From Bradyrhizobium sp. G127 (lineage in GTDB: Bacteria; Pseudomonadota; Alphaproteobacteria; Rhizobiales; Xanthobacteraceae), in NCBI RefSeq assembly GCF_021502575.1, contig NZ_JAKFGN010000001.1, positions 1,240,001-1,304,000 on the forward strand: a stretch of 64,000 nucleotides of DNA, in the 5' to 3' direction. Below the pieces are notes generated by a model. The model saw only the letters and a list, made by a program, of their open reading frames with translations, did not search any database and had not been told where the DNA came from. Each line of letters begins with the position of its first letter. The first letter of the stretch is position 1. Positions 1-8,999 of the stretch are shown piece after piece. Position numbers and translations under genes: made by a program.

Positions 1-436
1 TTAGATCTTCGCCGCTCAACAGATCGCGGGCGATGGCGCGCGACAGCACGGAGGCGGCGCAGGCGCCGAGCGCCTGAATGGTCCGGCCGACCAGCATCAT
101 CGGCAGCGTTGTCGAAAACTCGCACCAGATGCTTCCGGCGACGAAGATGCCGAGTCCGAACAGCACCGGTTTCCACCGACCATAGCGGTCGGACAGTGGA
201 CCGACGACCAACTGGCCGGCGGCAAAGACCGCGAGATAAACGCTGATGGTCGAGGACACCGCGGCCGTGGAAACATCCAGCGCCTTCGCCATCGAGGGCA
301 GTGACGGCAGCAGGATGTTGGTCGCGAACGATCCGACGGCGGCGAGCGCCGCAAGCACCATGATGCGCGATGACATCGATGATCGTGCGGCCGATGCGGA
401 CAGCACGTCGTTTGCTTCGATATTCTGGATCGTCAT
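1..436 (-). CDS. MFS multidrug efflux transporter, Bcr/CflA type (partial)
   Basis: This is an inner-membrane proton-coupled drug exporter of the 12-helix DHA1 group. Only the first 145 codons are inside the window; the frame is open to base 1 and the gene continues off the left edge. From the ATG at 436 the protein has a hydrophilic leader, a first membrane helix near residues 25-45, then the MFS motif A (GPLSDRYGR) in the first cytoplasmic loop and the VGRTIQALGA helix typical of Bcr/CflA-like exporters. A palindrome about 27 bases upstream of the start is a likely operator for a local regulator that is not in the window. The family assignment is firm; the substrate is unknown. Confidence 0.85.
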   Translation of the reverse strand, partial: MTIQNIEANDVLSASAARSSMSSRIMVLAALAAVGSFATNILLPSLPSMAKALDVSTAAVSSTISVYLAVFAAGQLVVGPLSDRYGRWKPVLFGLGIFVAGSIWCEFSTTLPMMLVGRTIQALGACAASVLSRAIARDLLSGEDL

Positions 437-462
437 TCGGGGGCCCCTTGTCGGGTTTTATT

Positions 463-480
463 ATATGACGATCATCATAT
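463..480. promoter_or_regulatory. Operator-like palindrome upstream of the MFS gene
   Basis: An 18-bp near-perfect inverted repeat (atatgacga/tcatcatat, one mismatched symmetrical pair) lies in the promoter region of the minus-strand exporter gene. It is unusually AT-rich for this genome. Size and position fit a TetR- or MarR-type repressor site, but no regulator gene is adjacent in the window, so the binding protein is unknown. Confidence 0.5.
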
Positions 481-706
481 TTAAAACCGGAGATTGGCCT
501 CTGGCTGCCGCGTTTGGACAGCCCTCCCATGCACGAGGCGATGGTGAAACAAGCCGCCGTCGCCGCGAAACGACTGCGCGAAGGCAGCGAAATCCCGCCG
601 TCAGACGCGACGCGGCGTCGCAGAACGCGGCCTTGAACTGGCCCGGCGGTGCTCACCATCTATCTGGAAATGTTGTTTCGAACAAAGCGCTCGCGAGGAG
701 GCGGCG

Positions 707-1630
707 ATGAGCTATTTCAAGACGGCGGTGCTGCTGGCAGGTCTGACGGCCCTGTTCATGGGCGTTGGCTATCTGATCGGCGGTTTGGGCGGCGCGGTGA
801 TCGCGCTGGTGATCGCCGCCGGCACCAACATGTTCGCGTACTGGAACTCCGACCGCATGGTGCTGTCGATGCACGGCGCGCAGGAGGTCGACGCGCGCAG
901 CGCGCCGGATTTCGTGCGGCTGGTGGCCGAGCTTGCCGGGCGCGCGCAACTGCCGATGCCGAAGGTCTATCTGATGGACAATCCGCAGCCCAACGCGTTT
1001 GCGACCGGGCGCGATCCGCAGCACGCCGCCGTGGCTGCAACCACTGGCCTGCTGCAATCGCTGAGCCGCGAGGAACTTGCCGGCGTGATCGCGCATGAGC
1101 TGGCGCATATCAAGAACCACGACACGCTGATCATGACGATCACCGCGACGATCGCGGGTGCGATTTCGATGATCGCGCAGTTCGGCATGTTCTTCGGCGG
1201 CCATCGCGACAACAACGGTCCGGGCATCATCGGCTCGCTGGCGATGATGATCCTGGCGCCGCTGGCCGCGATGATCGTGCAGATGGCGATCAGCCGGACG
1301 CGCGAATATTCCGCGGACAACATGGGCGCGCGGATCTGCGGGCAGCCGATGTGGCTGGCGTCGGCGCTGGTCAAGATCGACAACGCCGCGCATCAGATCC
1401 CGAACATGGATGCGGAGCGCAGTCCCGCGACCGCGCACATGTTCATCATCAATCCGTTGTCGGGGCGGGGAATGGACAACCTGTTCTCGACCCATCCGTC
1501 GACCGAGAACCGTGTGCGCGAATTGCAGCGGCTTGCCGGCGAGCTGCCGCGTGGCAATGTCGCGACCGCGGCGGCGGGCGCGGCCGGCGGGCGTGGCCCG
1601 TGGGGCAGATCGCGCGGACCCTGGGATTGA
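707..1630 (+). CDS. htpX: Membrane zinc metalloprotease HtpX
   Basis: HtpX is an inner-membrane M48 metalloprotease that degrades misfolded membrane proteins, working alongside FtsH. The 307-residue product has two N-terminal hydrophobic helices (about 5-40), the zinc-binding HELAH motif at residues 130-134 with catalytic Glu131, two further hydrophobic segments (about 140-195) and the third zinc ligand Glu200 in REYSAD. Length is normal for the family; the C-terminus is a Gly/Arg/Pro-rich tail often seen in rhizobial homologues. A GAGGAGG ribosome binding site sits 8-14 bases before the ATG. It is transcribed alone, convergent with cspA, and the two share a terminator hairpin. Confidence 0.95.
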   Translation: MSYFKTAVLLAGLTALFMGVGYLIGGLGGAVIALVIAAGTNMFAYWNSDRMVLSMHGAQEVDARSAPDFVRLVAELAGRAQLPMPKVYLMDNPQPNAFATGRDPQHAAVAATTGLLQSLSREELAGVIAHELAHIKNHDTLIMTITATIAGAISMIAQFGMFFGGHRDNNGPGIIGSLAMMILAPLAAMIVQMAISRTREYSADNMGARICGQPMWLASALVKIDNAAHQIPNMDAERSPATAHMFIINPLSGRGMDNLFSTHPSTENRVRELQRLAGELPRGNVATAAAGAAGGRGPWGRSRGPWD

Positions 1631-1663
1631 TCTAGGCCGCGCGTCGCAGAAGCAGAATAAGCA

Positions 1664-1696
1664 AAGGTCCGATTCAGCGTTTCTGAATCGGACCTT
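1664..1696. terminator. Shared terminator between htpX and the cold-shock gene
   Basis: A perfect 14-bp inverted repeat (arms 1664-1677 and 1683-1696, loop of 5) lies in the 70-base gap between two convergent genes. On the minus strand it is followed by a short T-rich tract. Position and symmetry indicate a bidirectional terminator. Confidence 0.8.
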
Positions 1697-1700
1697 CCTA

Positions 1701-1901
1701 TCAAACCTTGAGATTTTCCGCGGAGGTCTTGCCGCGGTTTGCAACTTCTTCGTACTCGACCGACTGTCCTTCGTTGAGGGAAGAAAGACCTGCCTTCTCA
1801 ACTGCCGAGATATGAACGAACACGTCCTTGCCGCCGTTGCTGGGCTGGATGAATCCGTAGCCCTTCGTCGGGTTGAACCACTTCACAGTACCTTTAGCCA
1901 T
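1701..1901 (-). CDS. cspA: Cold-shock domain protein (CspA family)
   Basis: This is a single-domain RNA/ssDNA-binding protein of the CspA family, 66 residues. The RNA-binding motifs RNP1 (KGYGFI, residues 13-18) and RNP2 (VFVHI, 27-31) are intact. The frame continues upstream, but the ATG at 1901 begins the family-typical [10 protein letters not shown] and follows a GGAG ribosome site, so that start was chosen. The preceding roughly 170 bases hold no gene; long structured leaders are typical for csp genes, but no specific element was identified. Such proteins act as RNA chaperones at low temperature or entry to stationary phase. Confidence 0.95.
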   Translation of the reverse strand: MAKGTVKWFNPTKGYGFIQPSNGGKDVFVHISAVEKAGLSSLNEGQSVEYEEVANRGKTSAENLKV

Positions 1902-2069
1902 TCCGTCGTCTCCAAGAGGGTAAGACCTGTAACAAGCGTCGAACCCCGCGGATGGCGTGTCCAACGGCACGCACGATACGCGTTAAGCGTGTGCCTTGAT
2001 AGCAAAAATGCCGTGCGCGCTTGCCGCAGCCGCCAGTTTCGCTCAAACTTTGCAAGAATCTGCGGTTTT

Positions 2070-3809
2070 TTACGCTGCTGCAACTGCGAAATGGGCGGTG
2101 ATTGCCGACAGCGTTCCGGCTTTTTCGGCGGTATGGACCACCAGCGGCTCGACCCGGCCGCGGATCGGGACCTCCATCCGGGGCAGGTCGCCGGCCGGAA
2201 CACCGGCTGTTTTCAGCACATCCTGGGACAGCACGACCTCGCAGGACAGGGTTTTGGTCATGTCCTGAAGCCGCGCCGCCACGTTCACGGAATCGCCGAG
2301 CGCGGTGAAGACCATATGCTCCTGCGACCCGATGTCGCCGATGATGACCTCGCCGCCGTGGATGCCGATTCCGAAGCGCAGCGGTTCCGGCACGTCTTCA
2401 CCGAGAAATTCGTTCAGCGCATCGACACGGACCGCGATCCGCGCCGCCGCTTCGATCGCCTGCCGGCAGGCGGTCTGCGGATGGGTGGCGAGGCCGAACA
2501 GCGCCAGTTGTCCGTCACCGACGAACTGGTTCGGCTGGCCGCCGCATTCGACCACGGCCTGCGAGACCGCGGTGAGAAAGCGGTTGATGACGAAGACGGT
2601 ATCGAACGGCAGCAGTTGTTCGGCGAGCTTGGTTGAGCCGCGCATGTCCACGAACATGCTGACCACATAGCGCTCCTTGCCGGGATGAACGGGCGCGGTC
2701 CTCGCCGCCGCCGACGGGCTCGCATGCGGCGGGAAGATCTGGAAGAAGGCGATGTCGCTGGTCGGGCGCAATTGGCAGGCGAGACGGATGGCGGGATCGC
2801 CCCCGGCGCCGACGCGATCCAGCACGAAGGTTTCGCGGTTCGACGGTTCGGGCAGCGCGCTGCAATCCCCGATGACGCGGATGCGGCATGTCGAGCATCG
2901 CGCCCGTCCGCCGCAGACGCTGGAATGCGGAATGTTGAACCGGGTGCTCGCCTCCAGCACGGTCAGGCCGACCGGAATGCGAATGGTCTTGCCGTTGCCG
3001 TAGGACAGTTTGACCAGGCCGCGGCGGCGCTCGCGCAGCAGACGCACGCCGCGGGCCGCGATCACGAGGCCGATCAGGCCGAAATAGCCGTACTGCGCAT
3101 AGAGGGTGATCCGTCCCAGCAGTTCCTGTTGCGCGGCGGTGCCGGTCTTCTCCGCGGACAGATTGTCGGCGCGCCATTCCGGCGCCGCGCTGGCGCGCAC
3201 GATGGTCCGGCCGCCCTGATAGAGACCGAGCAGGGCGAGCGTCGGCACGATCACGGCAATAGCGAGCAGCAGCGAGGAGATTTTTTTGAAATACGGTTTT
3301 GATCTGAACCAGAAGTAAAGTCCGATGCAGCCGTGGACCCATGCGATGAGCAGCACCGCGCAGATGAACCACTTGTTGTCCGGCGCGCTCACCCAATGGG
3401 CGAAGAAGACCTGCGGATAGTCGCGTTCGATGCCGAACAGTGGCGAGGCGAGCCGCACGCCGACAAAATGCGACAGGATGAGCGGCGGAATGCTGAGGCC
3501 GAACAGAAGCTGTGTGACCTCGATGCGGGTCCAGCGGAATTGTCGTCGCGCGTAGAGCGCCCAGAGCCCGAGTCCCATGTGAATGAGCACCGCGCCGTAG
3601 AATACGGTGAGGACCGGCCAGCTTTGCCAGAACAGCATCTGATAGTTGAGAAAATCCTCCATCGCGGCGATCGAGACGTTGCCGAGCGCATGATTGATGA
3701 AATGGCTGGCGATGTAGCTGAACAGCACAATGCCGCTGGCCAGCCGCACCTGGCGCAGGCCGATTCCGCGAAGATGCCGCGTGAAGGGTGAAACGGCTTT
3801 TTCTGCCAT
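2070..3809 (-). CDS. Membrane class III adenylate cyclase with 2Fe-2S ferredoxin domain
   Basis: This is a three-part signalling enzyme of 579 residues. Residues 1-255 form several membrane helices with conserved histidines (SHFINH, LIHMGLG, ILSHF, WVHG) and resemble the succinate dehydrogenase cytochrome b type fold, so haem binding is plausible. Residues about 265-360 are a ferredoxin domain with four cysteines (Cys299, 305, 308, 345) for a 2Fe-2S cluster. Residues about 380-560 are a class III nucleotide cyclase with the two metal-binding aspartates (VDMRGST and FVGDGQ). The likely product is cAMP; redox control of the cyclase is inferred from the domain order. The frame extends to a TTG at 3860, but the ATG at 3809 is the more likely start. 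Confidence 0.88.
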   Translation of the reverse strand: MAEKAVSPFTRHLRGIGLRQVRLASGIVLFSYIASHFINHALGNVSIAAMEDFLNYQMLFWQSWPVLTVFYGAVLIHMGLGLWALYARRQFRWTRIEVTQLLFGLSIPPLILSHFVGVRLASPLFGIERDYPQVFFAHWVSAPDNKWFICAVLLIAWVHGCIGLYFWFRSKPYFKKISSLLLAIAVIVPTLALLGLYQGGRTIVRASAAPEWRADNLSAEKTGTAAQQELLGRITLYAQYGYFGLIGLVIAARGVRLLRERRRGLVKLSYGNGKTIRIPVGLTVLEASTRFNIPHSSVCGGRARCSTCRIRVIGDCSALPEPSNRETFVLDRVGAGGDPAIRLACQLRPTSDIAFFQIFPPHASPSAAARTAPVHPGKERYVVSMFVDMRGSTKLAEQLLPFDTVFVINRFLTAVSQAVVECGGQPNQFVGDGQLALFGLATHPQTACRQAIEAAARIAVRVDALNEFLGEDVPEPLRFGIGIHGGEVIIGDIGSQEHMVFTALGDSVNVAARLQDMTKTLSCEVVLSQDVLKTAGVPAGDLPRMEVPIRGRVEPLVVHTAEKAGTLSAITAHFAVAAA

Positions 3810-4046
3810 GCTGCGAACCGTCCGAATCCATGAATCTTGACCGACGATCCTGATCGACAATCCTGATCGCGCGCGCAGGAATTGTCCCGAGCGGTGAAAT
3901 TTTATCGAAGAGCCGGGCCGGACGCCATGGGCGGCTCGACTTGGTAGAAGGGGAGCGGTTTGACTTCACGACCGGGGTCGCGGAAAAGCGAACCGCACCA
4001 TGACCCCGGCGGCAGCCTGATCTGTCGTCCCGAGCCGCTGACCTCG

Positions 4047-5606
4047 ATGGCCCAAATTCCCGCCGATGATACCGCCCCACTGCTGACGTCCCGCGAAACG
4101 CGTTTCGCGGCGCTGGCGCTGGCCGTTCTCGTGGCGTTGCAGGTGATCTACGCCGTGATTGCGGACCTGCGTACCGACGAAGCTTATTACTGGACGCTGT
4201 CGAAGGAATACGTGTTGTCCTACCTCGACCATCCGCCGATGGTGGGATGGCTGGTGCGTTTCGGCACGGCGATCTTCGGCGACACCAGTTTCGGCGCGCG
4301 GTTCGGCGGGCTGCTGGCGATGTGGATCGCTTGGGTCATTCTCGCCGACATCGTCTGGCGAGTGACGCGCAACAGGGGCGCGGTCGTGGTCGCGGTCCTG
4401 ATGCCGTTCGCGGCTCCGGAGTACGGGTTGTTCGCGTCGCGCATCGTGCCGGATGCCGGGCTGATCGCGTCTTCTCTCGCCATGGTGTGGTCGCTGGTTC
4501 GCCTTACGGAAAGCAACGATGGCCGCTGGTGGCTCGCCGCCGGGTTATTCGGCGGACTGGCGCTGCTGTCGAAATACACCGCGATCTTTCTGGCGCCCGC
4601 GATTCTGGCGTTTCTGCTGGTGCCGCTGTGGCGCGCGCGCTGGCTGCGTAGCCCGTATCCGTGGCTTGCGATCATCGTCGCACTGCTGGTGTTCTCACCG
4701 GTCTTGATCTGGAACGCGCAGCACGACTGGGCGTCGTTCAAATTCCAGTTCATCCGCGCCGGCGCCGACCACGGCCTGTCCGCGCGGACCCTCGGCGATT
4801 TTCTCGGGCTGCAACTGGCGCTGGTCGGCCCGGTTCTGTTTCCGGTGGCGCTGGCGGGCACCGTGTTGCTGGCGTGGCGCGGTTATCGCCGGCAGCATCC
4901 GGCGTTCATTCTGGTTTCGACCTGCGCGCTGGTGCCGTTCGCGTACTTCCTGTGGAAATCACTGTCGCTGCGGATCGGCGACACCTGGCCGCTGGTGATC
5001 TGGCCGTTCGCTTTCGCAGCGGCGGCGATCAATCTTGACGCGATGGGCGGGGAAGGCCGTTCAGGCTGGATTGCCCGCACCGCTGCGCCGTGGGCGAAGG
5101 TAGCGCTGGTGCTCGGCTTTGTGCTGAACGTCGCGATTTTCTACTATTACAGCGTCAGCAATTTCGCGGTCGCTGCCAGACAGGACCCGGTCGCCAAGGA
5201 AGCCGGTTATGGCGAGATCGCGCAGCGTGCCAAGGCCGCCGCCGACAAGGCGGGCGCCACATGGATCGCGACGCTCGATTACAGAATTTACGCGGAACTG
5301 CGCTGGCATCTGAAGGACAGCATTCCGGTGGTGCAGGTCAATGAGCGCAGCCGCTTCATCGGCTTCACGGACACTGCCAGCGCAGCCATGAGATCGGGCA
5401 TCGGGCTTTATGTCGACAGCGCGCCGAACGACGGCAACGTGATGGAGAAAGAAACGCCCGCGGTGTTTCGTGTTGTGGGGCAGGCGGACCGCACATGGCG
5501 CGGCGTGGTGATCGAGCCGTTCGTCTTCAAGACCGTCACCGGATGGACGCCCGATCTGTCGCCGCCTCCGGACTCGCCGTTCTATCGCTGGCGACTGCTG
5601 AACTGA
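4047..5606 (+). CDS. Polytopic glycosyltransferase, GT39/ArnT-like (PMT_2)
   Basis: This is an inner-membrane glycosyltransferase of about 519 residues that probably moves a sugar from a polyprenyl-phosphate carrier onto an envelope acceptor. It has roughly 11-12 hydrophobic helices. The first periplasmic loop carries the DEAYYW...LDHPP signature of the ArnT/PMT_2 group, which contains the catalytic acidic residues. The C-terminal 130 residues form a soluble periplasmic domain. The start is uncertain: the frame runs back to a TTG at 3960, and no strong ribosome site precedes the ATG at 4047. The acceptor cannot be told from the sequence. A terminator follows directly. Confidence 0.85.
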   Translation: MAQIPADDTAPLLTSRETRFAALALAVLVALQVIYAVIADLRTDEAYYWTLSKEYVLSYLDHPPMVGWLVRFGTAIFGDTSFGARFGGLLAMWIAWVILADIVWRVTRNRGAVVVAVLMPFAAPEYGLFASRIVPDAGLIASSLAMVWSLVRLTESNDGRWWLAAGLFGGLALLSKYTAIFLAPAILAFLLVPLWRARWLRSPYPWLAIIVALLVFSPVLIWNAQHDWASFKFQFIRAGADHGLSARTLGDFLGLQLALVGPVLFPVALAGTVLLAWRGYRRQHPAFILVSTCALVPFAYFLWKSLSLRIGDTWPLVIWPFAFAAAAINLDAMGGEGRSGWIARTAAPWAKVALVLGFVLNVAIFYYYSVSNFAVAARQDPVAKEAGYGEIAQRAKAAADKAGATWIATLDYRIYAELRWHLKDSIPVVQVNERSRFIGFTDTASAAMRSGIGLYVDSAPNDGNVMEKETPAVFRVVGQADRTWRGVVIEPFVFKTVTGWTPDLSPPPDSPFYRWRLLN

Positions 5607-5608
5607 CA

Positions 5609-5641
5609 AAAACCCCGGCCGCATCACGCGACCGGGGTTTT
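5609..5641. terminator. Bidirectional terminator
   Basis: An inverted repeat with GC-rich arms (AAACCCCGG / CCGGGGTTT) flanked by A-run and T-run lies between the convergent glycosyltransferase and small secreted protein genes. It works on paper in both directions. Confidence 0.85.
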
Positions 5642-5662
5642 CGATTCAGGCAACGCCCGGCA

Positions 5663-5923
5663 TCAGTAGCAGACGTTCACGGTGCGCCAGCGGATGCCGT
5701 AGGGCGTGCGGACGCGGCGCTGCACGTAGCAACCGCTGTCGTCGGCATAGCCGCCGCTCACGATGACCGGGCTGAAACCAAATCCGAAGCCGTGACCATG
5801 GCCCCAGCCATGACCCCAGTGATGATGACCGTGCCAGCCGCCGGCGGACGCGGCGGTCGGAGCAAGTGCGGCTGCGCCAAGCGCAGCGGAAGCAGCAAGA
5901 ACGAGAGCGAATTTGCGAAGCAT
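5663..5923 (-). CDS. Small secreted His/Gly-rich protein
   Basis: This 86-residue exported protein has a clear signal peptide (MLRKFALVLAASAALGA, cleavage near ASA-GG), then a His/Gly/Trp-rich stretch (about residues 28-48) and a C-terminal part with two cysteines (DSGCYVQRR and VNVCY). Proteins of this shape are common in Bradyrhizobium relatives and have no established function; the histidine cluster could bind metal. The ATG at 5923 follows a GGAG ribosome site; the longer frame upstream lacks one. It shares a terminator with the convergent glycosyltransferase gene. Confidence 0.75.
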   Translation of the reverse strand: MLRKFALVLAASAALGAAALAPTAASAGGWHGHHHWGHGWGHGHGFGFGFSPVIVSGGYADDSGCYVQRRVRTPYGIRWRTVNVCY

Positions 5924-6074
5924 GGCCGTTCTCCAAAGTAGCGCGATTGCGCGGGTTGACCGATATCCACCCCTTGCAGATTGGTCGCGCCGTCCGGACA
6001 ACAGGTTCATGGGGACTGTTGATATTGAAAATGCTCGCGTTTTTGTAGGAGACGAATTTGGATTCGAAACGATC

Positions 6075-6160
6075 CGTCATGGCCGGGCTTGTCCCGGCCA
6101 TCCACGTCTGACCGAGGCATCTCCAAGACGTGGATGCCCGGCACAAGGCCGGGCATGACG
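6075..6160. repeat. Intergenic palindromic repeat
   Basis: Two inverted arms (starting cgtcatggccggg and ending gccgggcatgacg, with an inner ccacgtc/gacgtgg pair) make a large hairpin in the gap between two minus-strand genes. It matches the style of extragenic palindromes dispersed in Bradyrhizobium-type genomes. No function is assigned. Confidence 0.7.
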
Positions 6161-6200
6161 AGAGTTGGGAGTGATTGCTCGACGAATTGTCAGGCTAGCC

Positions 6201-7244
6201 TCACCCCTTCTCGTGCCCGCCACCCGCGCGCTTGAGCAGGTCCTTGGCGAGATCGGACAGCGCCGGGCGGGGCAGTGCGGCGAACGGCAATGGGCGCGTC
6301 ACGTCGATGGCGGCAAGCCCGAGCCGCGCGGTGAGCAGGCCGTTGAGCAGGCCTTCGCCGAGCTTGGCCGACAGCTTCGCGGTGATACCGTGGCCGAGCA
6401 TTTGTTGAATCAGGCTGTCACTGGCGGCCATGCCGCCGGTCAATGCCAGATGCGCCACCACATGGCGCATCAGCCGGATCATGCCCAGCGTGCCGGGGCG
6501 GCCGCCGTAGAGCCGCGCCAGTTGCCGCACCAGCCGCAGCGCCGCGGCGAACACGAACAGCATGTCGATCACCGCGCCGGGGCTGACGGCGGTGACGATG
6601 GAGACGCGCTGCGCGGCACTCGACACCAGCCGCCGCGCTTCCTGATCGAGCGGCGTCATCAGTTCGCGCTCGGCGAGCCGGATCATGTCCGCGCCGTCGA
6701 TGATGTCGCGGCCGTGTTCTTCCAGCGCCGCGCGGGCGCGGGCGAGTTTCGGATTGTCATGCGCCACTTTCAGAAGATCGCGGACAATGGCGTCGCTGTC
6801 CTTGCGGTCGTCACTGAGCAGCACCGCGTTGGCGCGGGCGTGCAGCTTCTCGATGGTTTCGAGCCGCGCGAGACTCAAGGCTTCGCGCGCGATGATGACC
6901 ACCAGCGCCAGCACCGCGAGAATGGCGAAGACGAGGCCGATATAGCCGAGGCTCGTGCTGCGGTTGAACAGGTCCTCGACCAGATTGGAAATGCCGAGGC
7001 CAAGCCCGAGCGTGACCAGCCCGGCAAGCGCGATCCAGAACACGGTGACCCAGCCGAAGCCCTTGCGCACCGGCACTGCGGGTTCGTCGATGGGGACGGG
7101 CAACTGCGCCGGGTCGGATTCCGGCGTGATGTGGACCTTTCCGCGCGCGGGGCGTGACGGATCGTCCTCGGCATCCATCAGGATGACGCGGGGATCGTTG
7201 AGCTTGAACGCCGCCGGCTTGCGGGGATGCGGCTTGTCGCTCAT
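6201..7244 (-). CDS. YcjF-family membrane protein (TIGR01620, DUF697)
   Basis: This inner-membrane protein of 347 residues has an acidic/proline-rich cytoplasmic N-terminus, two hydrophobic segments (about residues 63-85 and 98-120) and a C-terminal DUF697 region with further hydrophobic stretches. It is the partner of the upstream YcjX-type ATPase: the two reading frames overlap by 4 bases (ATGA), so they are translationally coupled. In other bacteria the pair is linked to envelope or heat stress. The biochemical function is not established. Confidence 0.85.
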   Translation of the reverse strand: MSDKPHPRKPAAFKLNDPRVILMDAEDDPSRPARGKVHITPESDPAQLPVPIDEPAVPVRKGFGWVTVFWIALAGLVTLGLGLGISNLVEDLFNRSTSLGYIGLVFAILAVLALVVIIAREALSLARLETIEKLHARANAVLLSDDRKDSDAIVRDLLKVAHDNPKLARARAALEEHGRDIIDGADMIRLAERELMTPLDQEARRLVSSAAQRVSIVTAVSPGAVIDMLFVFAAALRLVRQLARLYGGRPGTLGMIRLMRHVVAHLALTGGMAASDSLIQQMLGHGITAKLSAKLGEGLLNGLLTARLGLAAIDVTRPLPFAALPRPALSDLAKDLLKRAGGGHEKG

Positions 7245-8710
7245 TGCAGCTTGTCTCCGATCAGGAACTGAAGCGCGCGGTCGAGACGGATATGGGGAAG
7301 CGCGGGCTCTTCGCCAGCCTTGTGGTCGAGCAGCGGCGGACGAAAGCGCAGGAAGCGGAAGTCGGTCTGGTCGGATGCCCCGCTGTGAAGGCCGCGGAAC
7401 GCGCCGTCGCCGCTGAACAAGTCGTCGGGCTTCGCCGGGAGATCGCCGGGAAAGGTCGCGGCTTCGGTGTCGCCGTCGAACACCTCGCCGCCGGACATCT
7501 CGCCTTGTTCCGGCGTGCCGAGGATCGAGGGCAGTTTTTCGCGGCCCTGCTGCACCAGTGCCTCGCGCGTCGCCCGCACGGCGGCCAGCGCCACCACATC
7601 GACCGAGGCCCCCGCGAACGCGGCGCGCGAGGCGGCGCGCTCTACCATGCGCTTGAGGATGGCTTCCAGCCGGTCGTGACTGGAATGGTGCAGGTGATCG
7701 GCCTTGGTCGCGGCGAACAGGATTTTATCGATGCGCGGCCGGAACAGCGAACTGACGAAGGTGCTGCGGCCGATGTTGAAACAATCGAGAATTCCGGACA
7801 GCGCGCCTTCGAGATCGGTCAGCGCCTCAGGTCCGGCGTTGAAGGCCGCGAGTGCATCGACCAGCACGATCTGGCGGTCCAGCCGCGCGAAGTGATTGCG
7901 GAAGAACGGCCGCACCACGACATCCTTGTAGGCCTCGTAGCGCCGCCGCATCATCGCCCATAGTGATCCTTCGGGCGCGATACCGTCCTGCGGCACATCC
8001 AGCGGCGCAAATGTCAGCGCGGGCGAGCCCGCAAGATTGCCCGGCATCAGGAAACGGCCGGGCGGCAAGAGACTCATGGCGAAGCGTTCGTCGCGGCAGG
8101 CGCGCAGATAATCCGTGAACAGCTTTGCGGCTGTGAGCGTCGCCTGCTCATCCTCGCGCTCTTTCGGGGCGAGTGTCGCGAGATGCGCATGCCATTGCGC
8201 TGCGAGTCGTGCGCGCGGCTCGCGACGGGAGAGCGCAAGGCTCTCCATCGACCATTGCTCGTAACTCTTGTTCAGCAGCGGCAGGTCGAGCAGCCACTCA
8301 CCGGGATAGTCGACGAGATCAAGCGTGAGCTGGCGCGACGCGGAATTCTTGCGCTGGTAGTCAATCACGAGCCGCAGCTCGCTGATGTCCACGGTGGAGT
8401 GCGGCCAGCGCCGGTCCTCGATCAGGGTGCGGACATGGCTCTCATAGGCAAAACGGGGAACGGCGTCGTCGGGCTGCGGCTCCAGCCGCGCCCGGGCGAT
8501 GCGCCCTGTTGCCAGCGACTCGAACACCGGAAAGCGGCCGCCGCGCAGCAGGCCATGCACCAGCGCGGTGATGAACACCGTCTTGCCGGCGCGTGACAGG
8601 CCGGTGACGCCAAGCCGCACGGTGGGATTGAACAGGCTTTCGCCGTATTCGATCAGCGAGCGAACCGAAAGTCTTGCTTCCTCGACAATGTCCGAAAAGC
8701 TGGGTGCCAT
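7241..8710 (-). CDS. YcjX-family P-loop NTPase
   Basis: This 489-residue cytoplasmic protein has a Walker A motif GLSRAGKT at residues 37-44 and extended conserved blocks of the YcjX/DUF463 family (for example LVDYPGEWLLDLPLL, where the Asp-x-x-Gly segment acts like a G-protein switch, and LVDALAAF). Members behave like stress-induced GTP/ATP-binding proteins. It is the first gene of a two-gene operon with the DUF697 protein downstream. Length is normal. The start at 8710 is family-typical. Confidence 0.9.
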   Translation of the reverse strand: MAPSFSDIVEEARLSVRSLIEYGESLFNPTVRLGVTGLSRAGKTVFITALVHGLLRGGRFPVFESLATGRIARARLEPQPDDAVPRFAYESHVRTLIEDRRWPHSTVDISELRLVIDYQRKNSASRQLTLDLVDYPGEWLLDLPLLNKSYEQWSMESLALSRREPRARLAAQWHAHLATLAPKEREDEQATLTAAKLFTDYLRACRDERFAMSLLPPGRFLMPGNLAGSPALTFAPLDVPQDGIAPEGSLWAMMRRRYEAYKDVVVRPFFRNHFARLDRQIVLVDALAAFNAGPEALTDLEGALSGILDCFNIGRSTFVSSLFRPRIDKILFAATKADHLHHSSHDRLEAILKRMVERAASRAAFAGASVDVVALAAVRATREALVQQGREKLPSILGTPEQGEMSGGEVFDGDTEAATFPGDLPAKPDDLFSGDGAFRGLHSGASDQTDFRFLRFRPPLLDHKAGEEPALPHIRLDRALQFLIGDKLQ

Positions 8711-8736
8711 AATTCCATCAAGACTTTATCGGACAA

Positions 8737-8785
8737 GCGCGTATTCCGCAAAAGTGGGTACCGGTTTTGCGATCAGAATACGCGC
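8737..8785. repeat. Short palindromic element
   Basis: Inverted arms gcgcgtattc (8737-8746) and gaatacgcgc (8776-8785) enclose a 29-base loop that itself contains an imperfect inner pair. It lies in the 289-base gap between ycjX and the divergent hemolysin III-like gene. It resembles dispersed repeats of this bacterial group. The rest of this gap shows no gene. Confidence 0.6.
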
Positions 8786-8999
8786 TAAATTATAGTTGAG
8801 AACGTTTTCTCGCGAAAACGCTCTGGCGAGATCAGCAGACAAAGTATGAGCCATGCGACAGTATTGTGAAGCTGGGGTTTTATGGGGCTGAAATCAAGTT
8901 TCAAACCCTCATGAATCTTGATCGCTCCCGTTTCATCGTTCGTTGACCATTGCCGGATTATCCGTTTTGCTTGACGAGGAAAGAGACAGGTTGCGCCGT

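Noticed and set aside
653-1801. 382-codon minus-strand frame opposite htpX
   Set aside because: It is Arg/His-rich with no family pattern and lies fully over htpX, whose HELAH motif and ribosome site are clear. High-GC antisense artefact.
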